A DNA stretch of 64,000 bases from the NCBI GenBank assembly GCA_965662045.1, contig CBFIGE010000001.1, positions 229,788 to 293,787 of the forward strand. The letters run 5' to 3'. The translations under genes and the position numbers were made by a program. The first letter of the stretch is position 1. Every line of letters starts with the position of its first letter. The notes beneath the pieces were generated by a model. The model ran no database searches and had not been told where the DNA came from. It saw nothing but the letters and a program-made list of their open reading frames with translations. Below, one piece after another: positions 16,504 to 25,236 of the stretch. Origin of the DNA: UBA3478 sp965662045 (lineage in GTDB: Bacteria; Bacteroidota; Bacteroidia; Flavobacteriales; Flavobacteriaceae).

Positions 16504-18897
16504 TTAGAAGCGTCTTGAGTAGCCCAGAACGAAATTACGTCCAGCCGCACTTATTCCAGATGAATAAGGTCTGTAACGTTGGTCCAGGACATTTTCTAAA
16601 CCAAGGGTGTATGCCCCGTCTTTAAACCTGTATTGGGCTCTTAAATTTAAAGTCGTCCAGCTAGGAGCAAAAGGATTTGAATTTTGATCCAAGGCATATA
16701 GATAGTCTTTTGACCGTTCAGTTAAGGCGAGGCGTTCAAATGGCACTTCGGAATTATAAACCGCACTTAAATCCAATAAAAAACGACCATTTAAATATTT
16801 AATATGAAGATCTGAAAAGAGTGGAGGTGCATGTCTACTATAAGATATAGAATTGTCATGCCCGTGTTCTTTACCCAAGGTGTAAGTCACATTAGAGCCC
16901 AATTTAACTCGTGAACTCAATTGGAAATTTCCACTCCATTCTAATCCAAAAACACGTGCAAAGGTTCCGTTTTGAACGGCTTGAATCTGACTCAGAACTC
17001 CCTTGTACAAGAGTTCGGTAGCACCTTCTAATTCGAATGGCCTGCGAATCAATATGTCTTTTAAGTAAGTAAAATAGGTTGCCACATTAATCACGGCCTT
17101 AGAATTCCATTGCTTGGTAAAACCTAATTCTACTGTATACGCATACTCAGGCTTGAGATCAGGGTTAGGAACAACCACGCTTCCAGGTTCTGAATCAAAA
17201 ATTTTCCCCACATCATCAATATTGGGGGCCCTAAATCCTGTTGCCAAATTCAAATTGAGTTGAAGTTGGCGCTCTGGTGTCCAATTCAAACCAAAACTTC
17301 CCGTAAATGCATTGTTCGTCAATGAGGTCTCAGAGAAGGGCAAGCTCAACAAGTTATTTTCCAAATTGGCCTTTAAAAAATCTCTATTAAACCGTAATCC
17401 TATTTGAGATCTGAGTCTAGACTTTAATTCCGAATCAAAGGAAACATAAGCTCCAGTACTTGTCCATAAACTATTGTCAGGATAGCGACTTAAAGCGGCA
17501 TTCGAAATGTTGGTATCCAAGTCTATTTGTTCGCCCTGAGAAAAAACTTGATTATATACCAAGGATAAACCGTAACGCAGGCGATTCTGTTCTATTTTTT
17601 TCTCCGCATCTATGGAAGATTGATAGGCTTTTACCCTTTCTCGATTTGAAAATAGAATGGGGTCGTTAAATGCTCTTTCATTACGACTTTCTTCAAAGTT
17701 TTGATACGAATTTGTCCATCGGTAAGAGGTATTGTTTTTGTGAAGTTCTTGTGTCCAGCGAAACATCAACCATTTTTGTGGACCGTAGTACCAATCTCCA
17801 TAACGCAAATTATCATCTGTTCCAGGACGAAGCAATCGATCATAACGCGGATAATCCGAAGTTTGAGAATAATAAAATCCAAGACTGTGTTTCCAACGTT
17901 CTGAAGGATGGTATTGAAGCTGATGATTGGTGTAGATTTGAGAAAATCCAGAGAACTTCTGAATTCTTGGGTCATCATTGACGACCATAACATCTTGTCC
18001 ATTGAACTTTTTTACAAAAGTTGGCCTGAGATAATCCGCCAATCCTCTACTTCCCATTTTTAAATCCGAGAAATCAGAAAAGCTAAAACTGCTCCATAAA
18101 CTCCATTTCTTTTTGCTAAAGGCGTGGTCAAAATGCACAGTACGCTCATTATTTGCAGTAGAGTAGCGTAAATTCAGCCCGAAGCGTTTTTGCAATTCCT
18201 CCTCCTTACTGACTTGTGCATTTTTCGAATAGAAATTCATCACTCCTCCAATCGCATCGCTTCCATAAACTAAGGAATTCGGGCCAAAAGACAATTCCGT
18301 TCGCTTAACCGTAAAAGGATCTATAGAAATGATGTTCTGTATATTTCCCCCTCTAAAAATGGCATTGTTCATACGCACTCCATCGACAACGAGTAATACT
18401 CGATTTGTCGCAAAGCCCCTTATAATTGGACTACCACCTCCGAGTTGACTTTTTTGCACAAAGACTTTTCCACTTGCTTGCAGTAAATCTGCTGAAGTTT
18501 GCGGTTGTAAAAAAGAGCGTTCTGCTGATGAAATAGAAACCACCTTTTGCGTCAGTTCACGTTTTTGTTGTTTCCAACGAGATACGGATAAAACCACCTC
18601 ATCTAAAACGTTTTCGATTTTATCTAAATAAACCTTTGTTTTTAAGGCTGAAAAAGGCAATTCGTGATTCTTGTAGCCTTCTAATTTAAAAAGCAACAAC
18701 TCATCACCCTTGAGGTTTAAATCCTCCAAAGAAAACTCACCCTCTAAATTGGTCCATTTAGAAATTCCCTTTGAAGGCACCTCTACCGCAACACCAGGCA
18801 ACGGCAATTGATTCATAAAATCTTCAACCGTGTATTGTTGTCCAAATAGTCCGTATTGCACTAAAAGAACAAATATCGTAATTAGGTCTTTTTTCAC
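16504..18897 (-). CDS. TonB-dependent outer-membrane receptor
   Basis: The 797-residue protein has a signal peptide (ending near LFGQQ), a short regulatory-like beta domain (about 30-95), a plug (about 110-225, with GGGSPIIRGFATNRVLLVVDG and GPNSLVYGSDAIGGVMNFY) and a barrel ending in AGRNFVLGYSRRF. The run GFRAPNIDDVGKIFDSEPGS and the plug text resemble the haemoglobin/transferrin/cobalamin receptor branch, so iron, haem or a vitamin is a fair guess. The start codon is GTG at 18897, and it overlaps the recO stop (GTGA), so it follows recO in one message. No regulator lies nearby. Confidence 0.9.
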   Translation of the reverse strand: MKKDLITIFVLLVQYGLFGQQYTVEDFMNQLPLPGVAVEVPSKGISKWTNLEGEFSLEDLNLKGDELLLFKLEGYKNHELPFSALKTKVYLDKIENVLDEVVLSVSRWKQQKRELTQKVVSISSAERSFLQPQTSADLLQASGKVFVQKSQLGGGSPIIRGFATNRVLLVVDGVRMNNAIFRGGNIQNIISIDPFTVKRTELSFGPNSLVYGSDAIGGVMNFYSKNAQVSKEEELQKRFGLNLRYSTANNERTVHFDHAFSKKKWSLWSSFSFSDFSDLKMGSRGLADYLRPTFVKKFNGQDVMVVNDDPRIQKFSGFSQIYTNHQLQYHPSERWKHSLGFYYSQTSDYPRYDRLLRPGTDDNLRYGDWYYGPQKWLMFRWTQELHKNNTSYRWTNSYQNFEESRNERAFNDPILFSNRERVKAYQSSIDAEKKIEQNRLRYGLSLVYNQVFSQGEQIDLDTNISNAALSRYPDNSLWTSTGAYVSFDSELKSRLRSQIGLRFNRDFLKANLENNLLSLPFSETSLTNNAFTGSFGLNWTPERQLQLNLNLATGFRAPNIDDVGKIFDSEPGSVVVPNPDLKPEYAYTVELGFTKQWNSKAVINVATYFTYLKDILIRRPFELEGATELLYKGVLSQIQAVQNGTFARVFGLEWSGNFQLSSRVKLGSNVTYTLGKEHGHDNSISYSRHAPPLFSDLHIKYLNGRFLLDLSAVYNSEVPFERLALTERSKDYLYALDQNSNPFAPSWTTLNLRAQYRFKDGAYTLGLENVLDQRYRPYSSGISAAGRNFVLGYSRRF

Positions 18898-19610
18898 GCG
18901 TATAAGTCTTTCAAGACAGCGAAAGATTTTGGCGTGTAGAAGTTTTCCAAGTGTATTTCAAGATATTTCAACAGGCTCTGCATTAATTCTATTCTCTGCG
19001 CTTTGTTCGATTGTTTGGTCAAACTATCATCAAAATCTGTGCCTAAGTATTGATTTAGGCAAAAAGATATTGAAATCGATAAGCAAGCATTTAAATTCTC
19101 TGTAGCTACAAAGATTCCTTCGTTTAAATCAAACACATATCCTTCCCTATATTTTTTTTGAGGTTCTATCCCTAAAAAACGACACAACCCAAGCAGAAAA
19201 ACAATGTTGAAATGACCTAGTCGCTCATTGGTGTCAAGCCAGTTAGCGGAATCGACTAAAAATCGATAAAAATCGAGGTCTTTAAAATCTTCTTTAAGTG
19301 CATTTTGAAGGGTTTCAACGAGCAGTAAACTCAGGCTACTTTTAGCTATATCCGTGTGTAAACTACTATAAGTTTTATCGCGCTTGACATCCACAATACG
19401 CTCCAAGCCTTTACCTCGGTGCACTGCTGTCAAATCTAATTGAGTGAGTGGAAGAAAGTAAGCCGCCTTTAATTTGCCTTTGCCCCTTTTTAGTATCCCT
19501 CTAAGTAAATAGGATTGAAGTCCATATTGTTCGGTGTAGATGCGAACAATTAAACTAGTATCACCATATTTAATTTGAGTTAAAACAACTCCTTTTGTTT
19601 TTACCTCCAC
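18894..19610 (-). CDS. recO: DNA repair protein RecO
   Basis: RecO loads RecA onto gapped DNA with RecF and RecR. The 238 residues begin with the OB fold (KTKGVVLTQIKYGDTSLIVRIYTEQYG, then SYLLRG and KGKLKAAYFLPLTQLDL) and continue with the helical domain (LLLVETLQNALKEDFKDLDFYRFL, FNIVFLLGLCRFLGIEPQ). As in other Bacteroidota the zinc cysteines of the classical form are not evident. It overlaps the following receptor gene by 4 bases and lies 12 bases after gdhA. Confidence 0.94.
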   Translation of the reverse strand: MEVKTKGVVLTQIKYGDTSLIVRIYTEQYGLQSYLLRGILKRGKGKLKAAYFLPLTQLDLTAVHRGKGLERIVDVKRDKTYSSLHTDIAKSSLSLLLVETLQNALKEDFKDLDFYRFLVDSANWLDTNERLGHFNIVFLLGLCRFLGIEPQKKYREGYVFDLNEGIFVATENLNACLSISISFCLNQYLGTDFDDSLTKQSNKAQRIELMQSLLKYLEIHLENFYTPKSFAVLKDLYA

Positions 19611-19622
19611 ATTCGAAAAAAA

Positions 19623-20981
19623 TTAAATCACCCCTTGAGCGAGCATCGCATCAGCCACTTTTACAAATCCAGCAATATTAGCTCCCTTGACATAATCGCA
19701 ATAGCCATCTTCTTCTTTACCATAGGCTACACAAGAATCGTGAATGTCTTTCATGATGCCTTGAAGTCGCTGATCTACTTCTTCTCTTGTCCAACTAATA
19801 CGAAGTGAATTTTGAGACATTTCTAGACCTGATGTCGCTACACCTCCAGCATTTGAAGCCTTTCCTGGTGCAAATAAAATTTTGGCATTTCTAAAAACTT
19901 CTATAGCCTCTGGTGTCGATGGCATATTCGCTCCTTCAGATACGCACATAAGACCATTTTTAACTAAATGGGCTGCGTCATCTCCGTTGAGTTCGTTTTG
20001 AGTTGCGCATGGAAAAGCTAAATCACAAGGCACACTCCAAGGTGTTTTACCTTCAAAAAATTGAGCATTTGGATACGCATTTACATATTCTTTGATTCGG
20101 CCTCTTTTTACATTTTTTAAATCTTGAACAAAGGCAAGTTTTTCTTTAGTGATTCCCTCCTGATCGAGTATGAATCCAGAAGAGTCAGAAAGGGTAATCA
20201 CTTTTCCGCCTAATTGGATAATCTTTTCAGCAGCATATTGGGCTACGTTTCCTGAACCGGATATAACAGCTATTTTTCCATCAACACTCAAGGATCTGGT
20301 TTCTAGCATATTATGTGCAAAATAAACAGCGCCATAGCCTGTAGCTTCTGGACGAATTCGAGATCCTCCCCATGACAATCCCTTTCCTGTGAGTACCCCA
20401 GTAAACTCGTTTCTGAGCTTTTTATACATTCCAAACAAGAATCCTATTTCTCTAGATCCAACTCCAATATCTCCAGCAGGAACATCCGTATTTGGACCAA
20501 TGTGTTTGCACAATTCTGTCATAAAAGCGTGGCAAAAGCGCATCACCTCATCATCAGATTTTCCTTTTGGGTCAAAATCAGAACCTCCCTTTCCTCCTCC
20601 CATAGGCAGCGTGGTCAAACTGTTTTTAAATACCTGTTCAAATGCTAAGAATTTTAAAACACTAGCATTTACTGTAGGGTGAAATCTCAATCCACCTTTG
20701 TAGGGTCCAATAGCAGAATTCATTTGGATACGATATCCTCTATTGACGTGAATTTCTCCTTTGTCGTCAATCCATGCGACTCGAAATGAAATTAAACGTT
20801 CGGGTTCTACCATTCGTAAAAGAATGTTCTTTCCGTGATAAATATCATGCTGAACGATATAGGGAATAACCGTTTCGGCAACCTCTTGAACCGCTTGAAT
20901 AAACTCGGGTTCATGGCCATTACGAGCTTTTATTTCATGCATGAAAAGCTCTATTTTCTGATTGAGTAAGGCATTTTGCAT
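19623..20981 (-). CDS. gdhA: NADP-type glutamate dehydrogenase
   Basis: This enzyme joins ammonia and 2-oxoglutarate to make glutamate in the cytoplasm. The length (452) and sequence match the hexameric bacterial class: YKGGLRFHPTVNASVLKFLAFEQVFKNSLTTLPMGGGKGGSDFDP is the catalytic region with its substrate Lys residues, and GPNTDVPAGDIGVGSREIG follows. The Rossmann part has SGSGNVAQYAAEKI. It lies 12 bases before recO on the same strand, an unusual pairing that may only reflect shared transcription. Confidence 0.97.
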   Translation of the reverse strand: MQNALLNQKIELFMHEIKARNGHEPEFIQAVQEVAETVIPYIVQHDIYHGKNILLRMVEPERLISFRVAWIDDKGEIHVNRGYRIQMNSAIGPYKGGLRFHPTVNASVLKFLAFEQVFKNSLTTLPMGGGKGGSDFDPKGKSDDEVMRFCHAFMTELCKHIGPNTDVPAGDIGVGSREIGFLFGMYKKLRNEFTGVLTGKGLSWGGSRIRPEATGYGAVYFAHNMLETRSLSVDGKIAVISGSGNVAQYAAEKIIQLGGKVITLSDSSGFILDQEGITKEKLAFVQDLKNVKRGRIKEYVNAYPNAQFFEGKTPWSVPCDLAFPCATQNELNGDDAAHLVKNGLMCVSEGANMPSTPEAIEVFRNAKILFAPGKASNAGGVATSGLEMSQNSLRISWTREEVDQRLQGIMKDIHDSCVAYGKEEDGYCDYVKGANIAGFVKVADAMLAQGVI

Positions 20982-21003
20982 AATATAATTGATAATTTTT
21001 CGG

Positions 21004-21032
21004 CTAAATTATATCATTTTCTAAATTTCAAA
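21004..21032 (-). promoter_or_regulatory. Possible gdhA promoter (TTTG, 17-base spacer, TAATTTAG)
   Basis: Minus-strand TTTG (21032-21029) lies 17 bases before TAATTTAG (21011-21004), one mismatch from TAnnTTTG and 23 bases ahead of the gdhA start codon. The region is AT-rich, so a chance match is possible. Confidence 0.4.
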
Positions 21033-21065
21033 TAGCTTTTTATAAGGATTTTTCAAATAAGTGGG

Positions 21066-22208
21066 TTAAAAATCTAATGCTGTTGCTAAATCTTGAATTA
21101 AATCTTCAACATCTTCAATGCCAACACTTAAGCGAATCATACCTTCTGAGATTCCTATTGACTGCCGCTCTTCTGCACTCATTCCCGCATGAGTCATTAA
21201 AGCTGGTATTCCAGCAAGAGACTCTACACCTCCAAGGGATTCTGCAGTGACAAAATAAGTTAAGCGTTTGAGCAATGCTTTAGAATACACTAGACTGTCC
21301 TCTTTTGTTTCGAAGGAAAGCATCCCACCAAAATCATGCATTTGAGACTTAGCAACCTCGTGATTAGGATGATTGTTAAAGCCTGGCCAAAGCACTTTGC
21401 TTACTTTCTTGTGATTAGCGAGAAAATGAGCGATTTGCGCGGTATTTTCGCAATGTCTTTGCATTCTAACATGCAATGTTTTTATTCCTCTCAACGCCAA
21501 AAAACTATCCATAGGGCCGCAAATTGCACCAGTAGCGTTTTGAATAAATTTAATTTTGTTTATTAATTCCGAATCACGCACAACCAAAACACCAGCGACG
21601 ATATCCGAATGTCCACCAATGTATTTGGTCGCTGAATGCATTACAATGTCTGCTCCCAGTTCTAATGGTCTTTGCAAGTATGGTGACGCAAATGTATTAT
21701 CAACTGCAAATAACAAACGGTGTTGCTTAGAGATTTCAGCCAACTGCTGAAGATCGAGAATTTGCATAGTTGGATTAGTAGGTGTTTCAGCCCATATCAT
21801 TTTGGTGTGCTCATTTATTTTCGAGCTCACTTCATCTAAATTCATCATATCGACAAAATGAAATTTAATCGCATTTAAAGCTCCTATTTTAGTAAACAAT
21901 CGATGTGTGCCTCCATATAAATCTTGACTTACTATAACCTCTTCATGGGATTTTAGCAATCGCATGACCGTGTCTATAGCAGCCATTCCACTAGCAAAAG
22001 CAAAACCTGCATCACCGCTTTCTAAACTGGCCATTGCATTTTCAAAGGCCGTTCGAGTAGGGTTGGCCGTTCGAGAATATCCATACGCTTTTTTCATTCC
22101 TGCCTCAGGAATTACATAAGTCGAGGTTTGATAAATAGGTGGCATCACTGAGGCATAAGCCTTATCTGGGTTTTGATTCCCGTGAATGGTTTTACTATTA
22201 AATTTCAT
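21066..22208 (-). CDS. PLP-dependent trans-sulfuration enzyme (cystathionine gamma-synthase/lyase type)
   Basis: Enzymes of this family build or split cystathionine with pyridoxal phosphate. The 380 residues carry YGYSRTANPTRTAFENAMASLE (phosphate/substrate Tyr and Arg), FASGMAAIDTVMRLL, ETPTNPTMQI, DNTFASPYLQRPLELGADIV and SATKYIGGHSD with the PLP Lys. Sequence alone does not separate gamma-synthase, gamma-lyase, and O-acetylhomoserine sulfhydrylase-like roles; the pattern fits cystathionine gamma-synthase or gamma-lyase best. No linked sulfur genes help to decide. It is divergent from the ArsC-like gene. Confidence 0.93.
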   Translation of the reverse strand: MKFNSKTIHGNQNPDKAYASVMPPIYQTSTYVIPEAGMKKAYGYSRTANPTRTAFENAMASLESGDAGFAFASGMAAIDTVMRLLKSHEEVIVSQDLYGGTHRLFTKIGALNAIKFHFVDMMNLDEVSSKINEHTKMIWAETPTNPTMQILDLQQLAEISKQHRLLFAVDNTFASPYLQRPLELGADIVMHSATKYIGGHSDIVAGVLVVRDSELINKIKFIQNATGAICGPMDSFLALRGIKTLHVRMQRHCENTAQIAHFLANHKKVSKVLWPGFNNHPNHEVAKSQMHDFGGMLSFETKEDSLVYSKALLKRLTYFVTAESLGGVESLAGIPALMTHAGMSAEERQSIGISEGMIRLSVGIEDVEDLIQDLATALDF

Positions 22209-22295
22209 TTCTGTGGGCCTTTAAGAAGAATCTTAAACGAATATAAAGTACTTTTAAAGAGCGTCAGTTTATATATTTATCAGAAATACAATGCG

Positions 22296-22649
22296 ATGAA
22301 AAAAATATTTCACCTCAGCACATGCAAAACATGTCAAAAAGCAATAGACTTTTTAAACCCTCCTAATGATTGTGAATTAATCGATATAAAACCTCAAGGC
22401 ATTACTGCCGAAGATTTGGAGCAAATGAGAGCGCATACAGACAGTTATGAATCTCTTTTTTCAAGGCGAGCCATGTTATTTAGACAACGTAATCTAGGCG
22501 ATCAAACTTTAACAGAAGAAGATTATCAAAAGTTGATTCTCGAACATTACACTTTCTTAAAAAGACCGGTAATTTTAACATCTAATGCCGTTTTCACAGG
22601 ATCAGCCAAAAAATCTTTAGAAGCAGCTCAAAAAGCCCTTCACGAATGA
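22296..22649 (+). CDS. ArsC/Spx-family protein
   Basis: This 117-residue protein starts at the ATG at 22296; upstream in-frame codons are not conserved-looking. The thioredoxin-like fold shows an N-terminal CKTCQKA redox motif (C-x2-C), the ELIDIKPQGITAEDLEQM strand-helix, and KRPVILTSNAVFTGSAKKSL, where the Arg-Pro is typical of ArsC-like proteins. Members reduce arsenate or act like Spx on RNA polymerase; a role cannot be chosen here. Its stop overlaps the EamA gene start by 4 bases. Confidence 0.88.
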   Translation: MKKIFHLSTCKTCQKAIDFLNPPNDCELIDIKPQGITAEDLEQMRAHTDSYESLFSRRAMLFRQRNLGDQTLTEEDYQKLILEHYTFLKRPVILTSNAVFTGSAKKSLEAAQKALHE

Positions 22650-23548
22650 AAAAAAGGTATATCGCTTTTTTTGCTGCCTTTATGGCGACAAGTATCTACG
22701 CCATAAATCATACTTTAGCAAAAGGCGTTATGCCAGATTTAGTCAAGCCTTTTGGTTTTATTTTTCTGCGAACGGCTGGAGCCGCAATACTTTTCTGGAT
22801 TGCTTCTTTATTTCTTCCAAAAGAAAAAATTGAAAAAAAAGATTGGCCGAGATTACTGTTAGCCACAGTTTTGGGTATGTCAATAAACATGTTGGTTTTT
22901 TTTAAAGGCTTAGAGCTTTCTACACCCATAAATAGTGCGGTACTGGTATCAATAACTCCAATATGCACCCTTATTTTATCTGCCATTATTGTCAAAGAAA
23001 AAATTACGTTTCATAAAGCCTTTGGAATTATTATTGGATTTATCGGTGCCCTAGGCCTAATTCTTTTTGGTCACGAGGAACGAGCAGATGCTCCAAATAT
23101 TTTTTTAGGAAACAGCCTCTTCGTTCTAAACGCATTTGCCTATGGTGCTTACCTTGTTATTGTGCGCAAATTAATGATGAAATACAGTCCGACGACCCTG
23201 CTTAAATACATGTTTGGGATTGCAACGATCTTGAATTTTCCGGTGACTTATCCAGAGTTTTCAGAAATTCAATGGAATATTATGCCTTTATGGGCTTACG
23301 GAACTATTGCCTTTGTCGTTGTGGGTGTTACTTTTATGACTTACGTGTTGAACGGCTTTGCCATGAAGCAGCTCAAAGCGTCGACCATTGGAGTTTTCAC
23401 CTACGTACAACCCCTTATGGGGATTGTTTTTGCCATTAGCATGGGAAAGGATCAAATGAGTAGTATTAAACTATTAGCTGCTATTTTAGTAATCGGAGGA
23501 GTTTATCTTGGGAGCATGAAACCCAAGGCGGCCAATATGGCTCCTTAA
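22646..23548 (+). CDS. EamA/DMT-family membrane transporter
   Basis: The 300 residues form about ten hydrophobic helices arranged as two EamA repeats, the first ending near ALGLILFG and the second near LVIGGVYLGSM. Typical marks are AINHTLAKGVMPDLVKPFGFIFLRT and SVLVSITPICTLILSAIIVKEKIT, plus LKASTIGVFTYVQPLMGI in the second repeat. Such proteins usually export amino acids or other metabolites; the substrate is unknown. The 4-base overlap with the ArsC-like gene suggests coupled translation. Confidence 0.93.
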   Translation: MKKRYIAFFAAFMATSIYAINHTLAKGVMPDLVKPFGFIFLRTAGAAILFWIASLFLPKEKIEKKDWPRLLLATVLGMSINMLVFFKGLELSTPINSAVLVSITPICTLILSAIIVKEKITFHKAFGIIIGFIGALGLILFGHEERADAPNIFLGNSLFVLNAFAYGAYLVIVRKLMMKYSPTTLLKYMFGIATILNFPVTYPEFSEIQWNIMPLWAYGTIAFVVVGVTFMTYVLNGFAMKQLKASTIGVFTYVQPLMGIVFAISMGKDQMSSIKLLAAILVIGGVYLGSMKPKAANMAP

Positions 23549-23564
23549 TTAAAACATCTTTGTT

Positions 23565-24533
23565 ATGAAGCATTCTGAATCACTTTTAAAAAATCTTAAT
23601 CTTCCAGTAATCGCAGCCCCAATGTTCTTGATTTCAGGTCCAGAACTAGTCATTAATTGTTGTAAAAATGGTATTGTCGGAACCTTTCCAGCGCTGAATC
23701 AAAGATCTAGTGAAGGATTTGAACAGTGGTTAGTTCAAATTAAAGAAGAGCTCAATACTTTTGAGAAAGAAACGGGACGTAAGGCAGCTCCTTTTGGAGT
23801 CAACCTAATTGTTCACCCATCCAATCCTCGAATTGACAGTGACTTACAACTTTGTATAAAACACCAAGTTCCATTGATCATAACTTCTTTGGGGGCCATA
23901 GGGCCACTCGTAGATCAAATACACGCTTATGGAGGCAAAGTATTTCATGATATCGTTAAAAAAAGACACGCGGAAAAAGCTGCTGAAGCTGGCGTTGACG
24001 GCCTTATACTTGTTGCTGCAGGAGCCGGAGGACATGGAGGAACCATCAATCCCTTTGCACTTATAAACGAAATTCGAGCATTTTTCGACAAAACCATTGT
24101 TTTAGCAGGATGTCTAAGTACTGGTCAAGATATTGCGGCAGCACTCCAAATGGGTGCAGATGCAGTATATATGGGCACGCGTTTTATCAACACCCAAGAA
24201 AGTATGGCAGAAGAGGCCTACAAAGAAATGATTCAAAGCGCTAAAGCTGATGATATTAGATATACTAAAGCCGTTTCAGGAGTTTTTGCCAACTTTTTAA
24301 GCCAAAGCCTTTCAAAGGCAGGTTTGACCGAAGAAGATTTGAAAAAGGACAAAAAAGTTGAATTGGAACACCTCAATTCAGAGGCAAAGGCTTGGAAAAA
24401 TGTTTGGTCGGCAGGACAAGGAGTTACGTCTATCAATAATAATCCAAGTACAAGAGAACTTATTGATGATCTCAAAGAACAGTTTAAAACAGCCTTATCA
24501 GAACATCTCATCCAAAGTAAAAAATATCTTTAA
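23565..24533 (+). CDS. Nitronate monooxygenase / 2-nitropropane dioxygenase-like flavoprotein
   Basis: This TIM-barrel FMN enzyme family oxidises nitronates; some members are FabK-like. The 322 residues start with LPVIAAPMFLISGPELVINCC, contain APFGVNLIVHPSNPR, the loop AAGAGGHGGTINPFALI with the active-site His, and the FMN-phosphate segment AGCLSTGQDIAAALQMGADAVYMGTRF. The gene begins 16 bases after the transporter gene and is probably in the same operon. The true substrate cannot be told from sequence. Confidence 0.92.
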   Translation: MKHSESLLKNLNLPVIAAPMFLISGPELVINCCKNGIVGTFPALNQRSSEGFEQWLVQIKEELNTFEKETGRKAAPFGVNLIVHPSNPRIDSDLQLCIKHQVPLIITSLGAIGPLVDQIHAYGGKVFHDIVKKRHAEKAAEAGVDGLILVAAGAGGHGGTINPFALINEIRAFFDKTIVLAGCLSTGQDIAAALQMGADAVYMGTRFINTQESMAEEAYKEMIQSAKADDIRYTKAVSGVFANFLSQSLSKAGLTEEDLKKDKKVELEHLNSEAKAWKNVWSAGQGVTSINNNPSTRELIDDLKEQFKTALSEHLIQSKKYL

Positions 24534-24609
24534 AAACTACATTATACAAGAAAACATTTGACATAATCAAATCACACACTATATTCGTTCAGCATTAAAT
24601 TAAATATTC

Positions 24610-25089
24610 ATGAAAACTCTAGCGCCTATAATCTTACTTTCATTAATGATAATCTCCTGCGGTGAAAAGGGGAAAAAAGAATCAAAAGGATTTGAAGTCA
24701 ACAGAAAAAAAACAGCTAGTTCTGAAGCGCAGGCATCTCAAGAAGTTCCTGTGGATATGAATAACAAAGGAATTGGTCCGATTTCATCTTACACTTTTAG
24801 CAGTGAAATAAACACAGATATGGCTGAAGCCGGAAAGTCCATATACAATTCAAAGTGTACTGCATGTCATATGGCAGAGATGAGAATGATAGGCCCTGCC
24901 TTAAAAGGAATTTACGAAAGGAGGTCTTCAGAATGGGTGCTGAATCTACTTTTAAATCCAATGGAAATGCTCAAGGAAGACCCCATTGCAAAAGCACTTC
25001 TAAAAGAGTACAACAATGCCATAATGACTAATTCTAACCTCTCTGAAGAAGAGGCTAAGCAAGTTGCCGAGTACTTAAGAACATTATAA
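24610..25089 (+). CDS. Monohaem c-type cytochrome lipoprotein
   Basis: The N-terminus MKTLAPIILLSLMIISCGEK is a lipoprotein signal with lipobox IISC (Cys17). A charged linker of about 60 residues precedes the cytochrome domain at about 72-159. It has CTACH for covalent haem attachment with its axial His, a Pro-rich GPALKGIY turn and the candidate axial Met in NAIMTNSNLSEEEA, then a final helix ending at EYLRTL. Function is likely electron carriage at the envelope. The stop codon lies inside the T run of a minus-strand terminator, so an opposite-strand RNA would abut it. Confidence 0.93.
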   Translation: MKTLAPIILLSLMIISCGEKGKKESKGFEVNRKKTASSEAQASQEVPVDMNNKGIGPISSYTFSSEINTDMAEAGKSIYNSKCTACHMAEMRMIGPALKGIYERRSSEWVLNLLLNPMEMLKEDPIAKALLKEYNNAIMTNSNLSEEEAKQVAEYLRTL

Positions 25090-25121
25090 AAAAAAATCTG
25101 CCGTTGTATTTACAACGGCAG
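25088..25121 (-). terminator. Minus-strand rho-independent terminator
   Basis: A 10-bp perfect GC-rich stem with a 4-base loop is followed on the minus strand by A and nine T. On the plus strand the stem is followed by AAAAAC, so it should act in the minus direction only. Confidence 0.75.
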
Positions 25122-25175
25122 AAAAACTAAATAACCAACCAAAAAGTAATTACGATTAAATCGTATAACTACATT
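25088..25175 (-). ncRNA. Candidate hairpin-ended RNA of the GGTTGGTT type, copy 2
   Basis: Between two plus-strand genes the minus strand reads TTATACGATTTAATCG, then TTTTTGGTTGGTTATTTAG, and then a terminator. The hairpin pairs CTGCCGTTGT with ACAACGGCAG (25098-25121), and nine T follow only on the minus strand (25096-25088). A minus-strand terminator here serves neither neighbouring gene, which supports an independent RNA running from somewhere near 25175-25230. The same motif order occurs at 8775-8850. Confidence 0.5.
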
Positions 25176-25236
25176 GTTAACGTGATTACAGCCACTTTAA
25201 GTATAATTATTTTATTTTTTTCGATAAACGGTAACT

